A stretch of DNA of 64,000 bases from JACPYM01 sp031423495 (GTDB lineage Bacteria; Acidobacteriota; Blastocatellia; RBC074): the NCBI GenBank assembly GCA_031423495.1, contig JANPFP010000158.1:1-64000 (forward strand), read 5' to 3'. This document shows, piece after piece, positions 8,662 through 18,457 of the stretch. The notes below the pieces were generated by a model. That model was not told the DNA's origin and did no database searches. It saw only the letters and a list, made by a program, of their open reading frames with translations. The translations under genes were made by a program, and so were the position numbers. Every line of letters begins with the position of its first letter. Position 1 is the first letter of the stretch.

Positions 8662-9537
8662 TTAAGGTTTAGCCGCCTCTCTGAGATTCGGGATAAGTGT
8701 TGAACGAATCAGCGTGATTTGATTTTTTTCGTTCTCTGCATTGAGTGTGACCATCACCTGGCCTTTCTGAAAAACCACCGTTTTGCTGTTGTTGTTCTCG
8801 CTTTCTGTGATGGGGTCGCCCATCGCCATTTGCGTTTGATAAAACGCCTTGATCGTGTCGAAGTCGTCTTCGCTAGTTAAGTTGATTATCTCTTGCCCGA
8901 AGACTTTCGTATGCTGAGTTTGCGAAGCATTCGGATATTTCAGTTTTGCCAAATCAGGTGAAACGTTGCTGCCTGGCGGCGGCGGCGGCGGAACCGGCTT
9001 GCCATCCGGCCCAATGACAGGCGGTACGTTTGGTGCGGCTGACTGGTTGGCTTCTGCGGCGGCACGCTCGGCTTCTTTTACGGCAGCTTCGATCTTGCTT
9101 TGCAAACCCGAACCCATCTCCTGCGCTTTATACAAACCGTAACTGACACAGCCTCCGCAAATCAGCACGCTGCCCAACACCGCGCCGAGCGCCCACTTCC
9201 ACCAATTCGATTTGGCTGCCGGAGCAGGCGGCGTCGCGCCATACATCGGAGCCGGATAAGGATTTTGTTGATAGGGCATCGGCGGCGGCAAGCCGGGGTT
9301 ATGCAAACGTCCCGTGTCGGGCGCGAACGTATCGGCAATGCTGGGCGGCGCTTGCGGCGGCATTGGCGTCGTGAACGGCGACGAAGCCGGTTCGGGCACA
9401 GGCGGCGGCGTTTGGCGTCCGTAATGTTGAGTCGGCGCTTCTGATTCACCGCTGTCGGTGAACAGAGACGAGCCGCATTGACGGCAGAATTTTGCGTTGG
9501 TTTCAGCGGCAAAGCCGCATTTCAGACAGGTTTGCAT
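8662..9537 (-). CDS. Zinc-ribbon membrane protein, paralogue B
   Basis: 291 residues. The zinc-ribbon cysteines are at about 4, 7, 18 and 21 (CLKCG, CRQCG). The HYGRQ motif, a proline-rich linker with the PPSIADTFAPDTGR segment, and a membrane helix near 112-135 (WALGAVLGSVLICGGCVSYG) follow. A short coiled coil and a second proline run (PPPPPPG) precede a C-terminal alpha/beta domain of about 85 residues (KVFGQEIINLTSEDDFDTIKAF). It is the upstream member of a two-gene unit, 25 bases before paralogue A. The C-terminal domains of A and B differ, which suggests the ribbon and anchor are a common chassis for different outer domains. Confidence 0.8.
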   Translation of the reverse strand: MQTCLKCGFAAETNAKFCRQCGSSLFTDSGESEAPTQHYGRQTPPPVPEPASSPFTTPMPPQAPPSIADTFAPDTGRLHNPGLPPPMPYQQNPYPAPMYGATPPAPAAKSNWWKWALGAVLGSVLICGGCVSYGLYKAQEMGSGLQSKIEAAVKEAERAAAEANQSAAPNVPPVIGPDGKPVPPPPPPGSNVSPDLAKLKYPNASQTQHTKVFGQEIINLTSEDDFDTIKAFYQTQMAMGDPITESENNNSKTVVFQKGQVMVTLNAENEKNQITLIRSTLIPNLREAAKP

Positions 9538-9699
9538 AGCGGGTTCCGGTGACGAATGTTGCCGCGCCCACTGTCTATTTGTTGATTAACGGGGCGTGCT
9601 GGCAAGATACGGTTTCTTCAAAAATTTTGTTCGTGTTTATTTTGCTGCGTAACTGGCGCGAATCATCGTGCTGCCTTACGCGAATTGCAAGCTCCGCTT

Positions 9700-10764
9700 A
9701 TGAGTCAAAAATCTGCCGTTATTCATTCTTCCAAAGTGGTGGGCAAGCTGCCCGTGTTGCAGCATTTTGCCGAACGCATCGCCGTGCGACCTTTCACAGC
9801 ACCGCCACTTTTACGCAATCGTCATGCGATGACGATTTTTGGATCTAAACGTTCGCGTACTTTTGCTTTGTCGCAAGCGCAGGCCGAACGCCGCGAATTC
9901 AAGACTGAACCCGATACGACCATCGTCGCGTTTTGTCACTGGCAGCCCGAACGCCAACGCTGCGCGACGATCATCGTCGTGCATGGCTTGCAAGGCACTG
10001 CCGAAGCGCATTACGTGATGGGCGTCGCTGACAAGGCGTGGCGCGCAGGCTTCAACGTGATTCGCGTCAACGTACGCAATTGCGGCGGCACGATGCATAT
10101 GACACCGACGTTGTATCACTCTGGTCTGACGGCGGACTGGCATGCGATTACGCGCGAATTGATCGAACGCGACGGCTTGCCCGCGCTGTTTTTTGTGGGG
10201 TTCTCAATGGGCGGCAATCAGTCGTTGAAATTCGCGGGCGAACTGGGCGAACAGGCTCCGCCGCAGTTGCGCGGCGTCGTAGCGATTTCGCCGCCCGTGA
10301 GTTTAGAAGCCTGTTCGCGGGCGATTATGCGCGCCGAAAATTTTATTTATGAGTGGCGTTTCATTTTGAGCCTGCGGCGGGCGATGAAAGAAAAGGTTCG
10401 GCTCTTTCCCGATAAGTTTGCGATGACGCCGTTCTTGCGCATCCGCCATCTGTGGGACTGGGATGAAGCTTATCAACATCACAATGGCTTTGACGGAGCG
10501 CAGAATTTTTATGACAACGCGAGCTCGCTGCCCTTCATTCCGCAAATTCGCGTACCGACGGCGATCATTACCGCGCAGGATGATCCGTTCATTCCGTTTG
10601 AATCGTTTGGCGATCAGCGCATTGTGAATAATCCGAATGTGTTGCTGGTGCCGACTTCGCACGGCGGCCACGTAGCCTTTTGCGGTGAATCTCAGCCCGA
10701 TGAAGATCGCGGCTGGGCTGAAGCGCGCGCGGTTGAGTTTTGCCAAACAGTAATGAGCGAATGA
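9700..10764 (+). CDS. YheT-like alpha/beta hydrolase
   Basis: 354 residues from the ATG at 9700; an in-frame TTG at 9685 is the alternative start. The sequence follows the YheT (COG0429) family: the oxyanion-site motif HGLQGTAEAHYV, the nucleophile elbow GFSMGGNQS (Ser), an acid in AQDDPFIP and the histidine in SHGGHVAF. Family members are carboxylesterases or acyltransferase-like enzymes of unsettled physiology. The gene is followed 4 bases later by a toxin-antitoxin pair that may share its transcript. Confidence 0.9.
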   Translation: MSQKSAVIHSSKVVGKLPVLQHFAERIAVRPFTAPPLLRNRHAMTIFGSKRSRTFALSQAQAERREFKTEPDTTIVAFCHWQPERQRCATIIVVHGLQGTAEAHYVMGVADKAWRAGFNVIRVNVRNCGGTMHMTPTLYHSGLTADWHAITRELIERDGLPALFFVGFSMGGNQSLKFAGELGEQAPPQLRGVVAISPPVSLEACSRAIMRAENFIYEWRFILSLRRAMKEKVRLFPDKFAMTPFLRIRHLWDWDEAYQHHNGFDGAQNFYDNASSLPFIPQIRVPTAIITAQDDPFIPFESFGDQRIVNNPNVLLVPTSHGGHVAFCGESQPDEDRGWAEARAVEFCQTVMSE

Positions 10765-10768
10765 GAAG

Positions 10769-11068
10769 ATGTATACGCAGATCGAAAACTTGATGCAGCA
10801 TGCGGCGCGCCAGCGGCAAGTGTTTTATTCAGGCCATTCGCTCGACGAAATGCTGGCTGAAAATTTCTCGAAGGCAGATGTCGTTAATTGCCTCTTGACT
10901 GGCTCTATCACCGAAGACCAGTATGACGAACAGCGTGAGCAGTTGAAATATATCTGGTCAGGGGAAGCGCGGGACGGGCGTGAATTGATGCTCGTCACTC
11001 GTCTCACTCGGTTTAACGGAGTGTTTGTCATCACAGTTTTTTGGGCAACGCTGATGGATTATGAGTAA
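10769..11068 (+). CDS. DUF4258 family protein, probable toxin of a toxin-antitoxin pair
   Basis: 99 residues. The segment FYSGHSLDEMLAENFSKADV and the ending VFVITVFWATLMDYE fit the DUF4258 family, small proteins regarded as RelE-like toxins when next to YgiT-type zinc-finger genes. The stop overlaps the next start by 8 bases, which supports co-translation. Toxin activity is inferred from family and context; the substrate would be expected to be mRNA, by analogy with MqsR and RelE. Confidence 0.8.
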   Translation: MYTQIENLMQHAARQRQVFYSGHSLDEMLAENFSKADVVNCLLTGSITEDQYDEQREQLKYIWSGEARDGRELMLVTRLTRFNGVFVITVFWATLMDYE

Positions 11069-11303
11069 AAAAGTTCAGAGCGAAATAGCAATTTGTGACT
11101 TATGCGGCGCGGCAGGATTACGCACGATAAAGATTTCACGTTTGGTGAAAGATGTACTCATCGAAAACATTCCTGAGCATCATTGCGCGACTTGCGGCGA
11201 GGTGTATTACACGACGCAAACGATGGATTTTTTAGATGAAGCGCGTGCTAATCCAAATCTTTATGCTCGTGAAAAACAAGTTATGGCAATCACTCTCAGC
11301 TAA
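11061..11303 (+). CDS. YgiT/MqsA-type zinc-finger antitoxin
   Basis: 80 residues with two CxxC pairs (CDLCGAAG near residue 12 and CATCGEVYY near 43), the zinc-binding N-domain of MqsA-like antitoxins. No helix-turn-helix domain follows, so this is the short form that may bind the toxin but not repress its own promoter. It overlaps the DUF4258 gene by 8 bases and ends 8 bases from the convergent end of mqnE. Confidence 0.85.
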   Translation: MSKKVQSEIAICDLCGAAGLRTIKISRLVKDVLIENIPEHHCATCGEVYYTTQTMDFLDEARANPNLYAREKQVMAITLS

Positions 11304-11311
11304 CTGCTTTT

Positions 11312-12441
<1,130 letters not shown>

Positions 12442-12445
<4 letters not shown>

Positions 12446-13161
12446 TTTGCGCTTACGGGCTGTAAGCGTTCCTTTAGAAATTTTTCTACGTCGGCTTTTT
12501 CCAACTCGCCGAACGCGACCAACGCTTTGCCGGTGACAACCTCGCCACTCGCGCTGAACTCATCCACCGCCAGCAGCACGTTGAATGGCGTACCCCACAA
12601 GCGCACATCTTTCGCCGCCGTGCGATAGGCATAATGCGAAGACTTGCGGCGGTCTTTCTCTTTTTGCGATTCGATGACGACCGGATAAGCCGGTTGATGT
12701 TTGTTTAGGTATTTGCGCACTTCATCGGGTTTGGAGTATTCACAAATGCCGATGACGGCGAGGCCGCTATCTTTGAACTGTTCGTGCAAGGCTTTGACGG
12801 TCGTCACGTCGAAATTGCTGTTGTGGCACCACGCGGCGAAGAAATGTACGAGGACGAGCTTTTTGCCCGCTGCGAGTTCGCGCAGGTTGATGGACTGGCC
12901 TTCGAGCGTTTTGTAGGTGAAGTCTTTGAACTCGAATGGCTTTTCGTGCAGCGGCGCATATTCGTGGTCGTGGTTTTGTGCGAAAACAGGGAGGCAAAAC
13001 ATCAACGCTAATAACGCAGCGTGAAGCGTGTCAGTAGCCCGACCAAGAGAGAGGGCTACCGTGAGGATGCGCCCGCTGGAACCAACGCGCACAACGCCGA
13101 GGTAGCCCTCTCTCATGGTCGGGCTACTGACACGCTTCGCGTTTTCGTTGTGACTTTTCAT
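12442..13161 (-). CDS. Secreted redoxin (TlpA-like) carrying an in-frame palindromic insertion
   Basis: 239 residues as read. A thioredoxin-like domain spans about 80-235, with the active-site segment FFAAWCHNSN. The second cysteine of the usual WCxxC is replaced by serine, so the protein cannot form the normal active-site disulfide. The predicted signal peptide is split: MKSHNEN is followed by 40 codons from a 120-bp palindrome (13021-13140), and only then by the hydrophobic stretch AALLALMFCLPVFAQ. Without the insert the N-terminus would be an ordinary signal peptide. The ATG lies 5 bases after the ubiA stop with AGGA placed 8 bases ahead, so the start is well supported. A role in haem or thiol redox next to quinone synthesis is inference. 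Confidence 0.85.
13021..13140. repeat. RPE-like palindrome inserted in frame in the redoxin gene
   Basis: Arms at 13021-13060 and 13101-13140 are 40 bp with two mismatches and contain AGCGTGTCAGTAGCCCGACC. The loop is 40 bp. Total length is 120 bp, an exact multiple of three, and no stop appears in the redoxin frame across it. Deleting it joins MKSHNEN to AALLALMFC, an ordinary signal peptide. No target duplication is evident. Confidence 0.92.
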
Positions 13162-13166
13162 CTTCG

Positions 13167-14033
13167 TTATCCTAACAAAAATACATCCGCCGCAATCGTC
13201 ACGAACAGGATGATGCTCACGTAAGCATTCGTCGTAAAGAACGCCATATTCAGCCGCGATAGATCATTGGCTTTGACCAGGCTGTGTTGATAGACCAACA
13301 GCGCTGCCGTCGCCAGCAGCCCTACGAAGCCAATCCAGTGCAAACCCGTAATCACGAATACCCACAACAGTGTCGTGAACATGAACAAATGCAGCAACCG
13401 CGAAATCAGTAGTGCATTCGCTATGCCCAACGATTGCGGAATCGAACGCAAGCCTTGTCGCTGGTCGAATTCTTTATCCTGACAGGCATATAAAATATCG
13501 AAGCCCGCCGTCCACAACATCACTGCCAAGCTCAGCAATAAAGGTACGGGTGAATCTATTGCGCCGCGTACCGCAATCCACGCGCCGGTCGGAGCGATGC
13601 TCAAACACCAGCCCAATACCAAATGACACAAAGGCGAAAAGCGTTTGGTATACGAATAAAAAAGCACCGAACCCAACGCAATCGGCGCGAGCCAGAGCGT
13701 CAAGCGGTTCAACATCGCGGCGGCCAGAAAGAACAGCGCCGACGAAGCCACGACAAACAGCGTGACGAATTGCACGCTCAACAACCCAGCCGGAATCGCG
13801 CGCGTAGCCGTGCGCGGATTGGCCGCGTCAAACCGGCGATCAACCAGCCGATTAAACGCCATCGCCGCCGAACGCGCGCCGACCATAGCGATGAGAATCC
13901 AGAACAGCACCCGCCCGCTCGGCAAACCGCGCGCCGCCAAGACTGCGCCCAGCAAGGCGAAGGGCAAGGCGAACAACGTGTGTTCGATCTTGATCATTTC
14001 CAACGTAGTTTTCAGATTGCCAAGCAGCTTCAT
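13167..14033 (-). CDS. ubiA: UbiA-family prenyltransferase of menaquinone synthesis
   Basis: 288 residues and about eight or nine membrane helices. The two Asp-rich prenyl-diphosphate sites are NRLVDRRFDAANPRT (near 61) and YACQDKEFDQR (near 182). In futalosine organisms this gene (also called mqnP) attaches the polyprenyl tail to 1,4-dihydroxy-6-naphthoate. Its place between a ubiX-like gene and mqnE supports that over a ubiquinone role. It starts 11 bases after the ubiX stop and ends 5 bases before the redoxin start. Confidence 0.92.
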   Translation of the reverse strand: MKLLGNLKTTLEMIKIEHTLFALPFALLGAVLAARGLPSGRVLFWILIAMVGARSAAMAFNRLVDRRFDAANPRTATRAIPAGLLSVQFVTLFVVASSALFFLAAAMLNRLTLWLAPIALGSVLFYSYTKRFSPLCHLVLGWCLSIAPTGAWIAVRGAIDSPVPLLLSLAVMLWTAGFDILYACQDKEFDQRQGLRSIPQSLGIANALLISRLLHLFMFTTLLWVFVITGLHWIGFVGLLATAALLVYQHSLVKANDLSRLNMAFFTTNAYVSIILFVTIAADVFLLG

Positions 14034-14044
14034 AATTTCGATGG

Positions 14045-14788
14045 TTAGTCCTTATCGTAAATATCCATCTCAGGACTGTCCCAATCTTCCGCACACGTAC
14101 TCAACCGCGCGCGTAAATCTGCCGCTTGTGCTGGCGAAATGCCGCGCGCCGCAAGGTCAAGTTCATTGGTTCGCTGTTTCCTTCGCGGTTGACTGCCTTC
14201 CCAGCGCGTCGCCTGTTCGTGCGCCACGCCCAGATGATCCAACAGCCGATGCGTAAAATGTTCGACGAGATCATCAATCGTTTTCGGGAAGTGATAAAAG
14301 CTCGGCATCGCAGGCACGATGCGTACGCCCAACCGCGCGAGCTTGAGCATGTTTTCGAGATGAATCGCATTGAATGGCGTTTCGCGCGGCACCAAAATCA
14401 ACGGGCGGTTTTCTTTCATGAATACATCGGCGGCGCGATGAATCAGGTCGCGCGAGATGCCGTGCGCGATGGCGGCGAGCGAACCCATGCTGCACGGAAT
14501 GACGATCATCGCGTCAGCAAGATATGACCCGCTGGCAATCGAAGCGCCTATGTCGGCGGCGGCGTGCAAGATAACTTTTTCAGCGTCGTAACCAACCAGT
14601 TCTTTGACGGCGCGGCGATCAGTGCCTGCGGCATTGAGACCGAGTTCTTCGTTGACGACGCGCACACCGGCTTGCGAGAGCGTGAGGTCTACGCGGGCGA
14701 CTTCGGGACTGGCGCACAACGCCTGCAACAGGCTTTGCGCATACACCGAACCGCTCGCTCCCGTAATGCCCACCGTGATGTTTTTCAT
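14045..14788 (-). CDS. ubiX: UbiX-like flavin prenyltransferase
   Basis: 247 residues. Prenylates FMN to make the cofactor used by UbiD-type decarboxylases; in the futalosine route the pair decarboxylates the 6-naphthoate. The N-terminal TGASGSVYAQ binds FMN phosphate, and the family features CSMGSLAAIAHGI and PLILVPRETPFNAIHLENM are present. About 50 extra residues at the C-terminus (from WEGSQPRRKQR) exceed the usual length of 190-200. No ubiD partner is in the window. First gene of the operon, with GAGG 9 bases upstream of the ATG. Confidence 0.92.
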   Translation of the reverse strand: MKNITVGITGASGSVYAQSLLQALCASPEVARVDLTLSQAGVRVVNEELGLNAAGTDRRAVKELVGYDAEKVILHAAADIGASIASGSYLADAMIVIPCSMGSLAAIAHGISRDLIHRAADVFMKENRPLILVPRETPFNAIHLENMLKLARLGVRIVPAMPSFYHFPKTIDDLVEHFTHRLLDHLGVAHEQATRWEGSQPRRKQRTNELDLAARGISPAQAADLRARLSTCAEDWDSPEMDIYDKD

Positions 14789-14817
14789 GAATTCTCAAAC
14801 CTCGCCAGCCCGAAGCG

Positions 14818-14927
14818 AAGAAGAGAATACGGAACAGACGGAAATAACGGAACACACGGAAGTGATAACAAGCGATGCAACTTTTCCGTCTGTTCTGTTA
14901 TTTCCGTCTGTTCCGTATTCTCTTCTT
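14818..14927. repeat. Inverted repeat upstream of the menaquinone operon
   Basis: 47-bp arms at 14818-14864 and 14881-14927, with the outer 32 bp perfect (AAGAAGAGAATACGGAACAG). The arms are themselves made of short degenerate direct repeats (GGAACAGACGGAAATAACGG). It lies between divergent ubiX and larB, so it is unlikely to act as a terminator for either. Confidence 0.9.
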
Positions 14928-15008
14928 GTTTCTTCGGAGAGGTCATTTTTCTTCTTCTTGGGTCACTATTTCTAACCTGTCAGCGACTATAGGTTTCGCT
15001 GGAAAACG

Positions 15009-15038
15009 TTGTCAAGCTGCGGGTTCGCACGTTATAAC
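15009..15038 (+). promoter_or_regulatory. Candidate sigma-70 promoter of larB
   Basis: TTGTCA at 15009-15014 and TATAAC at 15033-15038, 18 bases apart. Transcription would start about 6 bases before the ATG at 15052, leaving almost no leader and no ribosome-binding site. Confidence 0.5.
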
Positions 15039-15051
15039 GCTTGTCATCACT

Positions 15052-15798
15052 ATGGATCAAACAAAACTCACACAACTTTTGCACAACGTAAAAAACGGTC
15101 AAACCGACGTTGACGAAGCCCTCGCGCAACTGCGCCATCTGCCTTTCGAAGACCTCGGCTTCGCTCACGTAGACCATCATCGCGCTATCCGTCAGGGCTT
15201 TCCTGAAGTCATCTTTGGACAAGGCAAAACCGACGAACAGATTGCCGCCATTGCCGAAAAGCTGTTGGCGCGTTCATCGAACTTGCTCGTGACGCGGACT
15301 ACGGCGTCGGCGTTCGAGCGTGTCAAAGCGATTGAACCGACCGCGACTTATCACGCCACTTGCTCTGCAATTGCCGTGCGCAAAGACGAAACAATTCACG
15401 GCAACGGATTGATTGCCATCGTTACGGCGGGAACTTCAGACATTCCCGTCGCTGACGAAGCCGCCGTGACCGCCGAACTGATGGGCAACCGCATCGAACG
15501 CATCTTTGACGTAGGCGTCGCTGGCATCCATCGCGTCTTGAGCAAGCGCGAACTTTTGCAATCCGCCAAAGTCGTCGTCTGCGTCGCAGGCATGGAAGGC
15601 GCGCTGCCCTCGGTCGTAGGCGGCCTGGTCAACGTACCGGTGATTGCCGTACCGACCAGCATCGGTTACGGCGCGAGCTTTCACGGGTTGGCGGCGCTGT
15701 TGGGCATGCTCAATTCGTGTTCATCGAATGTGACGGTGGTGAATATTGATAACGGCTTTGGCGCGGGCTTCGTGGCGAGCCTGATAAACCGAGTTTAA
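15052..15798 (+). CDS. larB: LarB, nickel-pincer cofactor carboxylase
   Basis: 248 residues. LarB carboxylates and hydrolyses nicotinic acid adenine dinucleotide in the first step of making the nickel pincer nucleotide used by lactate racemase and related enzymes. The C-terminal half is the PurE-like domain (GTSDIPVADEAAVTAELMG, VVCVAGMEGALPSVVGGLV, PTSIGYGASF). The start is the ATG at 15052; longer readings run into the upstream repeat. larA, larC and larE are not in the window, so the pathway must be completed elsewhere. Confidence 0.93.
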   Translation: MDQTKLTQLLHNVKNGQTDVDEALAQLRHLPFEDLGFAHVDHHRAIRQGFPEVIFGQGKTDEQIAAIAEKLLARSSNLLVTRTTASAFERVKAIEPTATYHATCSAIAVRKDETIHGNGLIAIVTAGTSDIPVADEAAVTAELMGNRIERIFDVGVAGIHRVLSKRELLQSAKVVVCVAGMEGALPSVVGGLVNVPVIAVPTSIGYGASFHGLAALLGMLNSCSSNVTVVNIDNGFGAGFVASLINRV

Positions 15799-15977
15799 TC
15801 AATCGCGGTTGACTCCAACACAAAAAACTTGGCATTTTTATCGCTTGTCCACTGAGCGTTGGGAGAATTCGGCTGGCCTGACTATAATCCCGCCCACCAC
15901 ACGCTCGGCAGTCCTAAGGGCACTGACGCCACAACCAATAACTTGATGTTCACAGGGAACCAAGAGGAGAGAGACTG

Positions 15978-17078
15978 ATGGCAAACTCACGTACCAACGT
16001 GTTGTTAATCGAAGACGACCCGAACACTGCTGAAATCATCACGGCCCTGGTGGCCGATGAAAACGTGCTGTTTCATCTCGAATGGGTGCAATCGCTCGAC
16101 GCCGGTTTGCAGCGGCTGGCCGAAGGCGGCATCGAATTAGTCCTGCTCGATTTCGGATTACCTGATAGCCACGGGCTTGAAACTTTCTTGCGGGTTCATC
16201 GCGCCGCGTCCGGCGTCGCCATTGTTCCGCTCACGGCGATGGGCGACGAAGAACTGGCCTTACGCGCCATTAAACTCGGCGCCGAAGATTACCTGTTCAA
16301 AGGCAGCGTCAATAAACAATTGCTCGTGCGTACGATGCGTTACGCCGTCGAACGCAAGCGCAACGAAGAAGCGCTGCGCCGCGCCCACAACGAACTCGAA
16401 CAGCGTGTCGAAGAACGCACTGCCGAATTGCGCCGCCTCTCGCAACGCCTTGTGCAGTTGCAGGAAATCGAACGCCGCAACATCGCCCATGAATTGCACG
16501 ACGAAATCGGCCAGTCGCTCACCGGCTTGAAACTCTTGCTTGAGATGGCGACGCGCGCCGATAGCGAAATCAGTCGGCAACAGCTAGAAGAAGCGAAAGG
16601 ACTGGTCAACGACCTGATGTCTAAAGTGCGCAACCTTTCGCTCGACCTGCGTCCGGCTATGCTCGATGACCTCGGCTTGTTGCACGCGCTGCTCTGGCAC
16701 TTTGAACGCTACACCAAACAGACGGGCATCAGCGTGAGTTTTGCCAATCCGGGGTTGAATACGGACGCACGCTTTGCGCAGGAAATCGAAACCGCCGCTT
16801 ATCGCATCGTGCAGGAAGCCCTCACGAACGTCGCGCGTTACGCAAAGGTTACAGAAGTTGAAGTCCGCGTTTCTGCCGATGCTGAAAGCGTCGAAGTCGA
16901 AGTGCGCGATCTGGGCAAAGGCTTTGACGTAGACAGCGCCTTTGCCGCCGCGAGTTCTGTCGGACTCACCGGCATGCGTGAACGCGCGCGGTTGTTGAGC
17001 GGAAAATTTTCGGTAGTGTCAGTCGAAAACATCGGCACTACCATCACGGCGGATTTGCCGCTGGCCACCGAAGAATAA
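15978..17078 (+). CDS. Receiver domain-histidine kinase (HisKA_3 type)
   Basis: 366 residues and cytoplasmic. An N-terminal receiver domain (about 6-125) has its phosphorylatable Asp at 58 (LLDFGLPDSHG). A coiled coil (about 128-160) leads to the HisKA_3 dimerisation helix with the acceptor His near 174 (AHELHDEIGQSLTGLK) and a HATPase domain (YRIVQEALTNVARYA; GMRERARLLSG). A strong AGGAGAG stands ahead of the ATG. The NarL-type regulator gene follows 22 bases later and is the obvious partner. Having the receiver first and no input domain suggests it works as a relay in a phosphotransfer chain. Confidence 0.93.
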   Translation: MANSRTNVLLIEDDPNTAEIITALVADENVLFHLEWVQSLDAGLQRLAEGGIELVLLDFGLPDSHGLETFLRVHRAASGVAIVPLTAMGDEELALRAIKLGAEDYLFKGSVNKQLLVRTMRYAVERKRNEEALRRAHNELEQRVEERTAELRRLSQRLVQLQEIERRNIAHELHDEIGQSLTGLKLLLEMATRADSEISRQQLEEAKGLVNDLMSKVRNLSLDLRPAMLDDLGLLHALLWHFERYTKQTGISVSFANPGLNTDARFAQEIETAAYRIVQEALTNVARYAKVTEVEVRVSADAESVEVEVRDLGKGFDVDSAFAAASSVGLTGMRERARLLSGKFSVVSVENIGTTITADLPLATEE

Positions 17079-17100
17079 GTAGTAGGAAAAGGACGATTGA

Positions 17101-17751
17101 ATGCCAACGATAGTTTTAGCGGATGACCATCATATTGTGCGACAAGGCTTGCGCGCGTTGCTCGAAACCGAACCGAACTTCAAGTTGATTGGCGAAGCGG
17201 GTGATGGCATCGAAGCCGTCCGGCTGGTCGAACGGTTGCGGCCCAACGTGTTAGTCACCGACGTGATGATGCCCGGCTTGAATGGTTTAGAAGTGACACG
17301 GCAAGTGGCGAAGGCTTCGCCGCAAACGCGGGTCATCATTCTCTCGATGTATTCCAACGACGCCTATGTCGTAGAAGCGCTCAAGAACGGCGCGTCGGGT
17401 TACGTGTTGAAAGACGCGCAATCAAACGACCTCGTACACGCCGTGCGCGAAGTCGCCGCTGGTCGCCGCTATCTGAGCGCGCCGCTCTCAGAGCGCGAAA
17501 TCGAACTTTATATGCGCAAGGTAGATGACGCGCCCGAAGACCCTTACGAAACGCTCTCGAACCGGGAACGCGAAGTGTTGCAACTCGTCGCCGAAGGCCG
17601 CACCAGCGCCGAAATCGCCGAGCGATTGTTTATCAGTCCGCGCACGGCTGAAGGCCATCGCGCCAACCTAATGCGCAAGCTCGCATTAGCCAATCACACT
17701 GAACTCGTGAAGTTCGCCTTGAAACGAGGCATCTTGCCGCTCGATCAATAA
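17101..17751 (+). CDS. NarL/FixJ-family response regulator
   Basis: 216 residues. The receiver domain (1-120) has Asp54 (VLVTDVMMPG) and the LysThr-like switch region ASGYVLKDAQ. A LuxR-type helix-turn-helix follows (about 150-210: LSNREREVLQLVAEGRTSAE, FISPRTAEGHRANLMRKL). It is co-transcribed with the kinase just upstream. The targets cannot be read from the sequence. Confidence 0.95.
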   Translation: MPTIVLADDHHIVRQGLRALLETEPNFKLIGEAGDGIEAVRLVERLRPNVLVTDVMMPGLNGLEVTRQVAKASPQTRVIILSMYSNDAYVVEALKNGASGYVLKDAQSNDLVHAVREVAAGRRYLSAPLSEREIELYMRKVDDAPEDPYETLSNREREVLQLVAEGRTSAEIAERLFISPRTAEGHRANLMRKLALANHTELVKFALKRGILPLDQ

Positions 17752-17757
17752 GCTCAT

Positions 17758-18450
17758 CTAACAGCGCGTTCCGGCTACGAACTGTTGCACCAATTTATCT
17801 ATGCCCGTGATCGCGCCGCCTACGACAACGGCGAATGCGCCTGCGTCCAGTGCGGCTTTCACCTGCGCGGGTGAACTCACGCCGCCTTCGCAAATCACCG
17901 GAACCGAAAGACGCGCGGCTAAACGCGCGATCAAATCCAACGCAGGCAAACTCGCACCGGCGCTTTCTGCCGTATAGCCGCACAGCGTAGTCGCAATTAA
18001 ATCAGCGCCGCATTCCGCCGCATACAAGCCTTCTTCAAACGTAGCCACATCTGCCATCACCGGCTTGCCTAAAGACTCGCGCACGTAACGCAACAGCGCG
18101 TCGAGCTTTTCGCCGTGCGGTCGCAGGCGCAACGTAGCGTCTACGGCCACGATGTCTGCGCCGCTGGCGGCAATGCGCTCGGCGTCTTCCATCGTAGGCG
18201 TTATGTATACAGGCGAGTCGGCGTAATCAATTTTATCGAGTCCGATGATGGGAATCGTCACGCGCAGCCGGGTCGCAGCGATTTGATCGGCTTGGCGAAT
18301 GCGCACTGCGACGGCTCCGTTTTGTTCAGCCGTCAAGGCCAACGCACTGATGATGTATGGATCGTTGAGCGGCGTGCCGACTGGAGACTGACACGAAACG
18401 ATCAGGCCACCTTGTAAAGAGGCGCGTAAAGATTCAAACAGGGAAGACAA
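17758..18450 (-). CDS. nanE: Putative N-acetylmannosamine-6-phosphate 2-epimerase
   Basis: 230 residues from a TTG at 18450, chosen because GGAG lies 10 bases upstream and the upstream gene ends at 18458; a longer reading would overlap that gene heavily and add non-family residues. TIM-barrel family signatures are GGLIVSCQSPVGTPLNDP, VIGLD-like IIGLDKIDY, DATLRLRPHG, MADVATFEEG and CEGGVSSPAQ. It interconverts ManNAc-6-P and GlcNAc-6-P in amino-sugar use. Third gene of a unit with a CoA-transferase and a metallopeptidase, an odd setting for nanE; no sialate lyase or kinase is nearby. Confidence 0.9.
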   Translation of the reverse strand: MSSLFESLRASLQGGLIVSCQSPVGTPLNDPYIISALALTAEQNGAVAVRIRQADQIAATRLRVTIPIIGLDKIDYADSPVYITPTMEDAERIAASGADIVAVDATLRLRPHGEKLDALLRYVRESLGKPVMADVATFEEGLYAAECGADLIATTLCGYTAESAGASLPALDLIARLAARLSVPVICEGGVSSPAQVKAALDAGAFAVVVGGAITGIDKLVQQFVAGTRC

Positions 18451-18457
18451 GGTGAGC

